64,000 nt of DNA from Lysobacter sp. (GCA_013141175.1 JABFRN010000001.1:3058001-3122000), one strand, 5' to 3'; positions 29,895 through 39,201 are shown, numbered from the stretch's first letter. Numbers and translations are program-made. The notes: generated by a model from the sequence alone, not told the origin.

Positions 29895-32348
29895 ATGGCA
29901 CTCAAAAAATCCGAACTCTATTCTTCCCTCTGGGCCAGCTGCGACGAATTGCGTGGCGGTATGGACGCCAGTCAGTACAAGGATTACGTCCTCGTGCTGC
30001 TGTTCGTCAAATACATCAGCGACAAATACGCCGGCCAGTCCTTCGCGCCCATTACTGTTCCCAAGGGCGCAAGCTTCAAGGACATGGTCGCGCTCAAGGG
30101 CAAAAGCGACATCGGCGATCAGATCAACAAGAAGATCATCGAGCCGTTGGTCAAATCCAACAAACTATCCGAAATGCCGGACTTCAACGACCCTGCCAAG
30201 CTCGGCAGCGGCAAGGAGATGGTCGACCGTCTCACCAACCTCATCGCCATCTTCGAGAACCCGGCGCTCGATTTCTCCAAGAACCGCGCTGATGGCGACG
30301 ATATCCTCGGCGATGCCTACGAATATCTGATGCGTCACTTCGCCACCGAGAGCGGCAAGAGCAAGGGCCAGTTCTACACCCCTGCCGAAGTCAGCCGGGT
30401 CATGGCGCAACTGCTCGGTATCGCTACAGCCAAGACCACCAACAACACGACCGTCTACGACCCCACCTGCGGTTCGGGCTCACTGCTGCTCAAAGTTGGC
30501 GACGCAGCCACCGCCAAGGTCACGCTGTACGGGCAGGAGAAAGATTCAGCCACCAGCGGCTTGGCGCGCATGAACATGATTCTGCACGACAAGCCTGGTG
30601 CGGAGATCCGGCAGGGCAATACGCTGGTCAATCCGCTGTTCGTCGACAACGCCGGCAAGCTCAAAACCTTCGACTACGTGGTCGCCAATCCACCCTTCAG
30701 CGACAAACGCTGGAGCACCGGTCTCGATCCCGACCACGACCCGCACGAGCGCTTCAAACACTTCGGCACGCCGCCCGCCAAGCAGGGCGACTATGCCTAT
30801 CTGCTGCACATCCTGCGCTCGCTGAAGAGCACCGGCAAAGGCGCCTGCATCCTCCCGCACGGCGTGCTGTTTCGCGGCAATGCCGAAGGCGTGATCCGCA
30901 AGAATCTCATCCAGCGCGGTTACATCCAGGCCATCATCGGCTTGCCTGCGAATCTGTTCTACGGCACCGGCATTCCCGCCTGCATCGTCGTGCTCGACAA
31001 GAAAGACACGCAGGCGCGCAAGGGCATCTTCATGATCGATGCGGCCAAGGGCTTCCGCAAGGACGGCCCGAAGAACCGCCTGCGCGAACAGGACATCCAT
31101 CGCATCGTCGATACCTTCACCCGGCAGCGCGATATTCCCGGCTATGCGCGCATGGTGCCGATCAAGGAAATCGCCGAGGCCAGGAACGACTACAACCTCA
31201 ATCTGCCGCGCTACATCGACAGCAGCGAGCCGGAAGACCTGCAGGACATCAGTGCCCATCTGCGCGGCGGCATCCCCAACCGCGATATCGATGCCCTCGA
31301 TGCCTATTGGCAGGTGATTCCCGCCGTGCGCGCCGCGTTGTTCAAGAAAGCCGACCGTGCCGGCTACAGTCAACTGCGCGTTGCGGCTGCCGACATCAAG
31401 TCCATCATCTTCGGCCACGACGAGTTCACCGCGTTCAATGCCACCGCCACCAAGCGCTTCGCCAAATGGGCGAAGACGGCAAAAACCGAGCTGCGCGAGT
31501 TCGGAAAGAAGGACCACCCCAAGGCACTGATCGAAAGCCTGTCCGAAGCGCTGCTTTCCGCCTTCGAACGCGCGCCGCTGCTGGATGCCTACGACATTTA
31601 CCAGCATCTGATGGACTACTGGGAAGCGTCGATGCAGGACGATGCCTACCTCATCGCCGCCGATGGCTGGCGCATCGCTGCGCAGCCGCAGTTGATCGTT
31701 GAAGACAAGGCCAAAAAGACCAAAACAAAGCCTGATTTCGTGTCGGGAAAGAAGAAATACGTCGCTGAACTGATTCCGCCCGCGCTGGTCATCGCCCGCT
31801 ATTACCCGAAACAGCAGGCCGCCATCGACGCGCTGGAAGCCGAGCTCGCCGCTATCGAACAGCAGATCGAAGAGCTGACCGAAGAGCACGGCGGCGAGGG
31901 CGGACTGTTGGAAGATGCTAAGAACGATAAGGACAAACTCACCAAAGCCTCGGTCGCCGCGCGTCTGAAGGAGATCGGCAAGTCAGACCCTGATTTCGCT
32001 GACGAACGCAAAGTGCTGCGGGCCTATCTCGCCCTCGTTGAAAATGAAAGCGATACCGATGGTGAGCTCGAGGCCGCGCAGGAGGCGCTGATCGTCAAGG
32101 TGGCTACCAAGTACGCGCAGCTCAGCGAGGATGAGATCAAGACTTTGGTAGTCGATGACAAGTGGTTAGCGATGCTGGCCGCTGCCGTACAGGGCGAGTT
32201 GGATCGTGTTTCGCAAACACTAACCGGTCGTGTACGCCAGTTGGCTGAACGCTATTCCGCGCCGCTGCCGCAGATCACTGACGAAGTTGCCACCCTCGCC
32301 GCTCGCGTGGAACAACATCTCGTGAAGATGGGCGCCTCATGGAACTGA
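29895..32348 (+). CDS. hsdM: Type I restriction-modification system, DNA methyltransferase subunit
   Basis: 817 residues. HsdM makes N6-methyladenine at the site chosen by HsdS and is part of both the modification and the restriction complex. An N-terminal helical HsdM domain (about 1-140) precedes the methylase core with SAM motif I DPTCGSGSLL (Asp189) and the catalytic NPPF (Asn265). The protein is some 300 residues longer than classic HsdM; the extra C-terminus includes a predicted coiled coil (about 635-660) rich in Glu and Ala. ATG 29895 is chosen over a TTG five codons upstream for the family start MALKKSELYSSLW. It overlaps hsdS by 10 bases. Confidence 0.95.
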   Translation: MALKKSELYSSLWASCDELRGGMDASQYKDYVLVLLFVKYISDKYAGQSFAPITVPKGASFKDMVALKGKSDIGDQINKKIIEPLVKSNKLSEMPDFNDPAKLGSGKEMVDRLTNLIAIFENPALDFSKNRADGDDILGDAYEYLMRHFATESGKSKGQFYTPAEVSRVMAQLLGIATAKTTNNTTVYDPTCGSGSLLLKVGDAATAKVTLYGQEKDSATSGLARMNMILHDKPGAEIRQGNTLVNPLFVDNAGKLKTFDYVVANPPFSDKRWSTGLDPDHDPHERFKHFGTPPAKQGDYAYLLHILRSLKSTGKGACILPHGVLFRGNAEGVIRKNLIQRGYIQAIIGLPANLFYGTGIPACIVVLDKKDTQARKGIFMIDAAKGFRKDGPKNRLREQDIHRIVDTFTRQRDIPGYARMVPIKEIAEARNDYNLNLPRYIDSSEPEDLQDISAHLRGGIPNRDIDALDAYWQVIPAVRAALFKKADRAGYSQLRVAAADIKSIIFGHDEFTAFNATATKRFAKWAKTAKTELREFGKKDHPKALIESLSEALLSAFERAPLLDAYDIYQHLMDYWEASMQDDAYLIAADGWRIAAQPQLIVEDKAKKTKTKPDFVSGKKKYVAELIPPALVIARYYPKQQAAIDALEAELAAIEQQIEELTEEHGGEGGLLEDAKNDKDKLTKASVAARLKEIGKSDPDFADERKVLRAYLALVENESDTDGELEAAQEALIVKVATKYAQLSEDEIKTLVVDDKWLAMLAAAVQGELDRVSQTLTGRVRQLAERYSAPLPQITDEVATLAARVEQHLVKMGASWN

Positions 32349-33604
32349 GCTCCTGCTACAAGCAGACCGATGCTGGCATGATCCCGGAGGAGTGGGAAGC
32401 AATATCCATTTTCGACCTTTCTGATCGCAGAAAGGAATTGTTTGACGACGGCGACTGGATCGAGGCCGAGTATCTGACCAGCAGCGGCATTAGGCTCATC
32501 CAAACTGGAAACATTGGTGAGGGGCAGTTCACCGACAAAGAATCCAAGAAATACATCTCTGAAGAGTCGTTCAAGAAGCTCGGATGCAAAGCTCTCCAAG
32601 TTGGTGACCTCTTGATCTGTCGATTGGCCGAACCAGCAGGAAGGGCATGCATTCTTCCCTACATCGGCGAGGAAAGAATCATCACCGCCGTAGATGTCAC
32701 GATCTTCCGTCCGCCATCATCTCTTGCAGATCGTCGATATTTGGTGAACGTATTTAGCACGCCTCGCTGGTTTCAGTTCGTCAACGAGCGGTGCGGCGGT
32801 TCAACTCGTACTAGGATCGCAAGAGGCGAGCTTGGGAAAATCAAGATTCCGCTTCCACCCATCCCCGAACAACGCGCCATCGCTGAGGCCTTGGGCGACA
32901 TGGATGCGCTGCTGGGTGCGCTAGACCGGATCATCGCCAAGAAGTGCGACCTTAAACAGGCCGCAATGCAACAGCTCCTGACGGGCCAAACTCGTCTCCC
33001 CGGCTTCCACGGCGAGTGGCAGTTGAAGCGACTGGGGGATGTGGCTGACATACGAAGTGGCGGTACTCCAAGTACGGCTGAAGCACTTTTTTGGGATGGC
33101 GATGTTCCATGGTGTACGCCGACGGATATCACTGCGCTGCATGGGTATAAATATCTTGGTGAAACGAGTCGAATGATCACGCAGCTTGGCCTGAAAGCGA
33201 GTTCAGCTGAAATGATCCCGGCCCATTCAATCGTGATGACGTCGCGGGCTACGATCGGAGAATGTGCGATCAATACAGTCCCAGTCTCGACAAATCAGGG
33301 GTTCAAGAACTTTATTCCATTTCAGACGATCGACGTGGATTTCCTCTATTACCTCCTTACAACGCAGAAGCATGGATTCATCAGCTTGTGCGGCGGCAGC
33401 ACCTTCCTTGAAATCGGCAAGACTCAGCTAGTTTCGTATCAAGTCCGGCTGCCTGCCTCAAAAGATGAACAAGCTGCCATCGGCAAAATTCTGAGCGACA
33501 TGGACGCCGAGCTCTCCGCACTCGAACAACGCCGCAACAAGACCCGCGACCTGAAACAAGCGATGATGCAGGAACTGCTCACCGGAAGGACCCGCCTCGT
33601 ATGA
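32339..33604 (+). CDS. hsdS: Type I restriction-modification system, specificity subunit
   Basis: 421 residues with two target-recognition domains. Each is followed by a conserved helical spacer: PPIPEQRAIAEALGDMDALL (about 172-191) through KQAAMQQLLTGQTRL, and ASKDEQAAIGKILSDMDAEL through KQAMMQELLTGRTRL at the C-terminus. This internal duplication is the hallmark of HsdS, and the two domains read the two halves of a bipartite site. The recognition domains are noticeably AT-richer than flanking genes, typical of exchangeable modules. It overlaps hsdM (10 bases) and the next gene (ATGA). Confidence 0.95.
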   Translation: MELSSCYKQTDAGMIPEEWEAISIFDLSDRRKELFDDGDWIEAEYLTSSGIRLIQTGNIGEGQFTDKESKKYISEESFKKLGCKALQVGDLLICRLAEPAGRACILPYIGEERIITAVDVTIFRPPSSLADRRYLVNVFSTPRWFQFVNERCGGSTRTRIARGELGKIKIPLPPIPEQRAIAEALGDMDALLGALDRIIAKKCDLKQAAMQQLLTGQTRLPGFHGEWQLKRLGDVADIRSGGTPSTAEALFWDGDVPWCTPTDITALHGYKYLGETSRMITQLGLKASSAEMIPAHSIVMTSRATIGECAINTVPVSTNQGFKNFIPFQTIDVDFLYYLLTTQKHGFISLCGGSTFLEIGKTQLVSYQVRLPASKDEQAAIGKILSDMDAELSALEQRRNKTRDLKQAMMQELLTGRTRLV

Positions 33605-34524
33605 CCGCCCACTACCGTCTGATGCTGGGCCAAGGCAGCGTGCATGCCGACGCCTGCTTTGCCGGCAACTTCATTGGCACCGATTACGACATCCATCAGG
33701 ACCTCACCCCGCATTTGACCGATGAGTGGCGCGCGTTCAACAAAGCCTTCATCCCGATCTTTTTGGCTCGGCACCCGGACAAAACAAAAATCGGCGCAGG
33801 CTTGGCTTGCGGCGCGCTGTGGACGGTGTCGAAGGGCTTGCAGCGCGGCGACCGGGTCTGGTGCCCAGACGGTACCGGCCGGTATCGCGTTGGCGAAGTA
33901 AGCGGCGACTACAGCTACGTGCCGGACAAAATCCTGCCGCATCGTCGCCCGGTGACGTGGCTGAATGTCGCCATCGACCGCGCGGCCATGAGCGAGACGC
34001 TGCGCAACTCGGCAGGGTCCATCGGCACCGTCAGCAATATCAGCCGCCACCACGAGGAACTGACCCGACTGCTGGGCGGCGTCTCCGTGCCGACGCTGAT
34101 CGCAACCGACGCCACGATTGAAGATCCGTCCTCATTCGCCCTTGAAGAACACCTGGAAGCTTTTCTGGTCAAGAACTGGCCGCATACCGAACTGGGCCGC
34201 GACTTTGATCTTTACGAAGAAGACGGTGAAATCGCCCAGCAGTACCAGACCGATACCGGCCCCTTGGATCTGTTGGCCATCAGCAAAGACCGTAAAGTCC
34301 TGCTGGTGATCGAGCTGAAGAAAGGCCGCGCCAGCGACGCTGTCGTCGGGCAGACGCTGCGCTACATGAGCTATGTGCAGGACGTGCTTGCCGAAGAAGG
34401 GCAGACGGTGCGGGGCGCGATCATCGCGCATGAGGATGACGCGCGCATCCGGCGTGCGCTGACGATGACGCCGAACATCGTCTTCTATCGCTATCAGGTG
34501 AGTTTCAAACTTGTAAAGGCATGA
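33601..34524 (+). CDS. NucS/DUF91-type nuclease with an EVE/Mrr-like N-terminal domain
   Basis: 307 residues, in two parts. The N-terminal half (about 1-160), with GDRVWCPDGTGRYRVGEV, HRRPVTWL and RNSAGSIGTVSNIS, resembles the modified-base-sensing EVE-like or Mrr-type N-domains of restriction enzymes. The C-terminal half (about 175-300) resembles the NucS catalytic domain with a PD-(D/E)xK site: Asp223 (GPLDLL), Glu238 and Lys240 (VIELKKG), and Gln251. It starts by ATGA overlap with hsdS and ends one base before hsdR, so it is made with the type I complex. It is not a standard subunit. A modification-dependent nuclease or accessory is inferred. The fold calls are from pattern reading only. 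Confidence 0.75.
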   Translation: MTAHYRLMLGQGSVHADACFAGNFIGTDYDIHQDLTPHLTDEWRAFNKAFIPIFLARHPDKTKIGAGLACGALWTVSKGLQRGDRVWCPDGTGRYRVGEVSGDYSYVPDKILPHRRPVTWLNVAIDRAAMSETLRNSAGSIGTVSNISRHHEELTRLLGGVSVPTLIATDATIEDPSSFALEEHLEAFLVKNWPHTELGRDFDLYEEDGEIAQQYQTDTGPLDLLAISKDRKVLLVIELKKGRASDAVVGQTLRYMSYVQDVLAEEGQTVRGAIIAHEDDARIRRALTMTPNIVFYRYQVSFKLVKA

Positions 34525-34525
34525 C

Positions 34526-37500
34526 ATGGACAGCATCGGCCAAACGGAACGCACCACCCAGAACCGCATACTCGCGCTGTTCCGCGACGAACTGGGCTAC
34601 CGCCCGCTCGGCGATTGGACCGACCGCTCCAGCAACAGCAATATCGAAGAGGGTCTGCTCACGGCATACCTGAGCGAGGCGGGCTATGCGCCGCCGCAGA
34701 TCGGCCGTGCCCTGCATCTGCTGCGCACCGAGGCGCACAACCCCAACCGCAGCCTGTATGACAACAACAAAGCGGTCTACAGCCTGTTGCGATACGGCGT
34801 GCCGGTGAAGATGGAGGCAGGCAAGGTCACCGAGTCGGTAAAGCTGATCGACTGGGCGCAGCCGCTGAACAACGATTTCGCGATCGCCGAAGAAGTCACC
34901 CTGAACAACGGTTTGGGAGGACACGAGCGGCGGCCCGATCTGGTGCTGTACATCAACGGCATTGCGATCGGCGTAATCGAGCTGAAAAACAGCCGCACGT
35001 CCATCGGCAACGGCATCCGCCAGAATCTGTCGAACCAGCTGCCGGCGTTCAATGCCTGGTTCTTCAGCACGGTGCAGTTCGTCTTCGCCGGTAACGATTC
35101 GGAAGGACTGCAATACGGCACTGTTGGAACGCAGGAAAAATATTTCCTGAAATGGAAGGAAGACGAGGCCGACAACAGCCGCTTCAAGATCGACAAGTAC
35201 CTGCTGAAAATCTGCGACAAAGCCCGCCTGATCGAATTGATGCACGATTTCGTAATTTTCGACGGCGGAGTGAAGAAGCTGCCGCGCGTGCACCAGTATT
35301 TTGGACTCAAGGCCGCGCAGGCACACGTCCATGCCTATAAGGGCGGCATTCTCTGGCACACCCAGGGCAGCGGCAAGAGCATCGTGATGGTGCTGCTGGC
35401 CAAGTGGATTCTGGAGAACAAGCCGAATGCGCGGGTGCTGATCGTCACCGATCGCGACGAACTGGACAAGCAGATCGAGGGTGTCTTCAACGAATCCGGC
35501 GAACCGATCAAGCGCACCAGCAGCGGACGCGACCTCATGCAGCAGTTGGGGCAGGCCGCGCCGCGCTTGCTGTGTTCGCTGGTACACAAGTTCGGGCGCA
35601 GGGATGTGGATGATTTCGAGGCCTTCATCAAGGAGCTGACCGCGCAACCCTGCCCAACGGTGGGTGAGCTGTTCGTCTTCGTCGACGAGTGCCACCGCAC
35701 CCAGAGCGGCAAGCTGCACCGCACCATGAAGGCGCTGATGCCCAACGCGGTGTTCATCGGCTTCACCGGCACCCCGCTGTTGAAGAAAGACGCGCAGACC
35801 AGCCGCGAGGTCTTTGGCGACGATATCCACACCTACAAATTCAGCGAAGGCGTCGAGGACGGCGTCGTGCTGGACCTGATCTACGAGGCGCGGGATATCG
35901 AACAGAGCCTGGGCTCGCAGGACAAGATCGATGCATGGTTCGATGCCAAGACCAAAGCGCTGAATCGCTGGCAAAAAGCCGCGCTGCGCGAACAGTGGGG
36001 CACGATGCAGAATGTACTGAGTTCGCGCTCGCGCATGGATCGCGTGGTCAGCGACATCGTATTCGACTTCGGCGTCAAGCCGAGACTCAACAACCAGCGT
36101 GGCAATGCGATTCTGGTGGCATCGAGTATTTACGAAGCGTGCAAATACTACGAACTTCTTCAGAAGACCTTATTCAAAGGCAAGTGCGCAGTTGTCACGT
36201 CTTACAACCCACAAGCGAAGGATGTGACGCTGGAGGAGACAGGCGCCAACACCCAGACCGACAAGCAGTTTCTCTACGACACGTATAAAGCGCTGTTGCA
36301 GGGCGTGGACGCGCAGCCGGGCAAGTCGAAAACCGAAGTCTACGAGGACAATGTCAAGAAGCTGTTCAAAGAGCAGCCAGCCAACATGAAGTTGCTGGTG
36401 GTGGTTGACAAGTTGCTGACCGGCTTCGACGCGCCAAGCTGTACCTATCTCTATATCGACAAAAGCATGCAGGACCATGGCCTGTTCCAGGCGATCTGCC
36501 GCGTCAATCGTCTGGACGGCGACGACAAGGGCTTCGGCTACATCGTCGACTACAAGGACCTGTTCAAGAAACTGGTCAACGAAAAGGGCACAGGCGCGCT
36601 GCAGGTGTATTCATCGGAACTGGATCGCAGTGCCGATGGCGCAGCGCCAGATGTGCTGTTGCAGGACCGGCTGGCCAAAGGCCGAGAGCGGCTGGACGGC
36701 GCATTGGAAGCCTTGGCGCTGATCTGCGAGCCCGTGAAACCGCCGAAGAGCGAGCTGGAGCAGATTCATTACTTCTGCGGCAACGTCGAATTGCCCGCCG
36801 ATCTCCTCGAACATGAACCCCAGCGCGTCGCGCTTTACACCGCCACCGTTGCGCTGGTGCGCGCGTATGCCGCCATCGCCGATGATCTTGCAGAAGCGAA
36901 GTACAGCGCTGAAGACATCGGTCGGATCAAGAAGGATGTTCAAAGTTATTTGAACCTGCGCGAGATCATCCGCAAGGCCAGCGGCGAGGCCATCGACCTC
37001 AAAGCGTATGAGGCCGACATGCGGCACTTGATCGACACGTATATCGAGGCCGATGAGCCACGGCTGATCTCCGCGTTCGGCGACATGCCGTTGCTGGAGA
37101 TGATCGTGAAATCCGGTATCGCGAATGCGATCGCCAGCTTGCCGGACGGGATCAAAGGCAGCAGGGATGCTGTTGCGGAGACCATCGCCAACAATGTCCG
37201 CAGCAAGATCATTCAGGAGCATTTGAACAATCCGGCCTACTACGACCGGATGTCGAAGCTGCTGGAAGAGATCATCGCGGATCTGAAAGCCCGGCGGTTG
37301 GACTACGAGGCCTATCTGAAGAAGATCGCCGAGATCGCCAGGCAGGTCCAAAGCGGCGAGGATGATGAGACGCCTCACATGCTCAAGAACAAGGCCTGGC
37401 TGCGCGCGATCTACGACAATCTGCGGATCGATGTCGCGCCAGCCGTGGAGAATGCTATCCGAGAGCCGCGCGAGTCATATGCAGTTTCCGACGATGCCCG

Positions 37501-37675
37501 TTTGTCGATGGCACTGGTGATCGACGAGACGGTGAGAAAAGTGCGGCCGGATGACTGGCGCGGAAATCAGGCGAAAGAAAACGAAATCAAGCGCGCTTTG
37601 CTGCCGGTTCTCTACAACGATATCGAGGAAGTCGAGCGCATTTTCGAGATCATCCGGGCTCAGAAAGAATACTGA
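34526..37675 (+). CDS. hsdR: Type I restriction-modification system, restriction (motor/nuclease) subunit
   Basis: 1049 residues. HsdR translocates DNA with an SF2 helicase motor and cleaves unmodified DNA at a distance from the site. The N-terminal nuclease shows Asp138, Glu152 and Lys154 (ERRPDLVLY, VIELKN). Walker A is HTQGSGKS (278-285, Lys284) and the DEAD-like box is VDECH (Asp387). Later helicase motifs include GFTGTPLLKKD and the arginine-finger region ICRVNRLDGDDKGFGYIVDY in the middle. The C-terminal helical part contacts HsdM. Start and stop are tight with both neighbours, and all key residues are intact. Confidence 0.95.
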   Translation: MDSIGQTERTTQNRILALFRDELGYRPLGDWTDRSSNSNIEEGLLTAYLSEAGYAPPQIGRALHLLRTEAHNPNRSLYDNNKAVYSLLRYGVPVKMEAGKVTESVKLIDWAQPLNNDFAIAEEVTLNNGLGGHERRPDLVLYINGIAIGVIELKNSRTSIGNGIRQNLSNQLPAFNAWFFSTVQFVFAGNDSEGLQYGTVGTQEKYFLKWKEDEADNSRFKIDKYLLKICDKARLIELMHDFVIFDGGVKKLPRVHQYFGLKAAQAHVHAYKGGILWHTQGSGKSIVMVLLAKWILENKPNARVLIVTDRDELDKQIEGVFNESGEPIKRTSSGRDLMQQLGQAAPRLLCSLVHKFGRRDVDDFEAFIKELTAQPCPTVGELFVFVDECHRTQSGKLHRTMKALMPNAVFIGFTGTPLLKKDAQTSREVFGDDIHTYKFSEGVEDGVVLDLIYEARDIEQSLGSQDKIDAWFDAKTKALNRWQKAALREQWGTMQNVLSSRSRMDRVVSDIVFDFGVKPRLNNQRGNAILVASSIYEACKYYELLQKTLFKGKCAVVTSYNPQAKDVTLEETGANTQTDKQFLYDTYKALLQGVDAQPGKSKTEVYEDNVKKLFKEQPANMKLLVVVDKLLTGFDAPSCTYLYIDKSMQDHGLFQAICRVNRLDGDDKGFGYIVDYKDLFKKLVNEKGTGALQVYSSELDRSADGAAPDVLLQDRLAKGRERLDGALEALALICEPVKPPKSELEQIHYFCGNVELPADLLEHEPQRVALYTATVALVRAYAAIADDLAEAKYSAEDIGRIKKDVQSYLNLREIIRKASGEAIDLKAYEADMRHLIDTYIEADEPRLISAFGDMPLLEMIVKSGIANAIASLPDGIKGSRDAVAETIANNVRSKIIQEHLNNPAYYDRMSKLLEEIIADLKARRLDYEAYLKKIAEIARQVQSGEDDETPHMLKNKAWLRAIYDNLRIDVAPAVENAIREPRESYAVSDDARLSMALVIDETVRKVRPDDWRGNQAKENEIKRALLPVLYNDIEEVERIFEIIRAQKEY

Positions 37676-38391
37676 TGGCGACGCAGATCGAATTGGCTGG
37701 AATTGTTCTGGATGTCGTCAAGAAAGACATCAAGAACATCCATTTGAGTGTCTATCCTCCGACCGGAAGAGTCAGGATATCGGCGCCTATACGCATGAGC
37801 GTGGAGACCATCAGGTTGTTTGCAATTTCGAAGCTGGCCTGGATCAAGCAGCAGCAGGCAATATTGCGGGAGCAGGAGAGGGAGAGCCCGCGTGAATATC
37901 TGGACCGCGAAAGCCATTTTGTGTGGGGGCGTCGCTATTTGCTGAAAGTGGTCGAAGAGGATGCCGCGCCCGGGGTGCAGTTGCAGCACTCGAAATTGAT
38001 TTTGCGAATGAGGGCAGGATCACAGGAATCGTTGCGTGCTGCAGTTTTGGCGGATTGGTATCGTCGGATACTGAAAGTCGAGGCCGCTGCGCGAATCGCA
38101 GAATGGCAACGTCGGCTCAATGTTCAGGTCGATGGATTCTACGTACAGCAGATGAAGACCCGCTGGGGTAGCTGCAATCCCGGTGCCGGAACGATTCGAT
38201 TGAACACCGAGTTGGCCAAGAAGCCAAAAGAGTGCCTCGACTATATCGTCCTGCACGAGATGATCCATTTGCTCGATTCGACGCATGGCCCGGGATTCGT
38301 CGCGCTGATGGATCGCTTCATGCCCGCATGGCGGGAAACGCGGAATTTGTTGAATAGCTTGCCTGCGCGGCATGAGCAGTGGAGCTATTGA
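37675..38391 (+). CDS. YgjP-type (M48/SprT-like) zinc metallopeptidase
   Basis: 238 residues. The zinc site HEMIH (194-198) with a third His at 204 (DSTHGPGF), and the upstream signature KTRWGSCNPGAGTIRLN (about 161-177), are those of the YgjP/DUF45 family. There is no signal or transmembrane segment. The start shares one base with the hsdR stop (TGATG), so it is the last gene of the hsd operon. Such genes are often found with type I systems, and a role in processing HsdR or another subunit has been suggested only by association. Codon use is less GC-biased than in core genes. Confidence 0.85.
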   Translation: MATQIELAGIVLDVVKKDIKNIHLSVYPPTGRVRISAPIRMSVETIRLFAISKLAWIKQQQAILREQERESPREYLDRESHFVWGRRYLLKVVEEDAAPGVQLQHSKLILRMRAGSQESLRAAVLADWYRRILKVEAAARIAEWQRRLNVQVDGFYVQQMKTRWGSCNPGAGTIRLNTELAKKPKECLDYIVLHEMIHLLDSTHGPGFVALMDRFMPAWRETRNLLNSLPARHEQWSY

Positions 38392-38650
38392 AGCCATAGA
38401 AAGTCTGTGCACATTGTGTCTGACGGAGTATGTTGCCCCCTTGCCGCTCATGCAGAACCACGGTGAAGCTCGATAAGGGTTGGTCTTCATGCTGCAACTT
38501 GCCGAATACACCCGCTTCCAACCCTGCCCTGTGATATGCACATGAGGAGGTGCAAAGCGTCGCGGCTTGCGCCACTCCCACAGAACAGCAACAACAGGCT
38601 TGTTCATCGCTGCACAGATATTTCGGACGATATTTCTGGGCGTAGCGGGC

Positions 38651-38679
38651 ATCACGCAAAAAGCGCCCCTCATCCGGCC
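38651..38679 (-). repeat. Right half of the inverted repeat framing the hsd operon
   Basis: Read on the minus strand these 29 bases match 29703-29731 with three substitutions. They begin the right-hand repeat array. The 260 bases between ygjP and this site contain no convincing gene; a minus-strand open frame there has no recognisable domain. Confidence 0.75.
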
Positions 38680-38864
38680 TTCGGCCACCTTCTCCCCGCT
38701 GAGCGGGGAGAAGGAAGGCAATTCGAGCGTGGCTGTGCGGTGCTTTGTTCCTTCTCCCCGCTGCGCGGGAAGAAGGAAAGCAATCGCGAGCGTGGTGTGT
38801 GCTGTGCTTTATCCCTTCTCCCCGCCCTGCGGGGAGAAGGGGGCGCGCAGCGCCGGATGAGGGG
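38657..38864 (+). repeat. Right array of long intergenic repeats
   Basis: Three CTTCTCCCCGC..GCGGGGAGAAGG hairpins separated by two copies of a 30-35 base inner spacer with GCGAGCGTGG or TCGAGCGTGG and GTGCTTT. The array is bounded by CTCATCCGGC and GCCGGATGAGGGGC. The inner spacer differs from that of the left array. The 3' end of the DUF559 gene lies inside it. Confidence 0.8.
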
Positions 38865-39201
38865 CAAGCAGCGCGGCAGCAATCACAGCCAGCGCATCAT
38901 CCATCCGAAGCAGTACATCGTCGTTCCATAAGCGGATCACCCGATAGCCCAACTGCTGGAGACGCTGGGTGCGGGCGTTGTCGTACGTCTGCTGGTCGAG
39001 ATGCTGGCTGCCGTCCAGTTCGATGATCAGATGGGCCTGCAGGCAGACGAAGTCCGGATAGAAGCGATCGATCCGATGCTGGCGACGGAATTTGCAGCCG
39101 AGCAGGCGGCGGTCGCGAAGATGTTGCCAGAGCTTGCGTTCGGCATCGGTTTGCAGGCGACGCAGATTGCGTTCGCGGATGTGGGGTTGTGGGCCGCGCA
39201 T
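38809..39201 (-). CDS. DUF559 (Vsr-like endonuclease fold) protein with a repeat-derived tail
   Basis: 130 residues. The DUF559 core shows the restriction-endonuclease-like pattern: Asp50 (FYPDFVC), Glu61-x-Asp63 (IIELDGSQH) and His67, the arrangement seen in Vsr-type mismatch nucleases. The substrate is unknown. AGGAG eight bases before ATG 39201 fixes the start; a start nine codons upstream lacks it. The last 18 or so residues (APHPALRAPFSPQGGEKG) are encoded by the intergenic repeat, so the original stop has been replaced. It is divergent from the hsd cassette and close to a toxin-antitoxin pair. Confidence 0.8.
   Translation of the reverse strand: MRGPQPHIRERNLRRLQTDAERKLWQHLRDRRLLGCKFRRQHRIDRFYPDFVCLQAHLIIELDGSQHLDQQTYDNARTQRLQQLGYRVIRLWNDDVLLRMDDALAVIAAALLAPHPALRAPFSPQGGEKG

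Noticed and set aside
38020-38721. Minus-strand open frame overlapping ygjP and the right repeat array
   Set aside because: It has no domain and an irregular composition, and its N-terminus would be encoded by the repeat. It may include remnants of a decayed gene, but nothing can be named.
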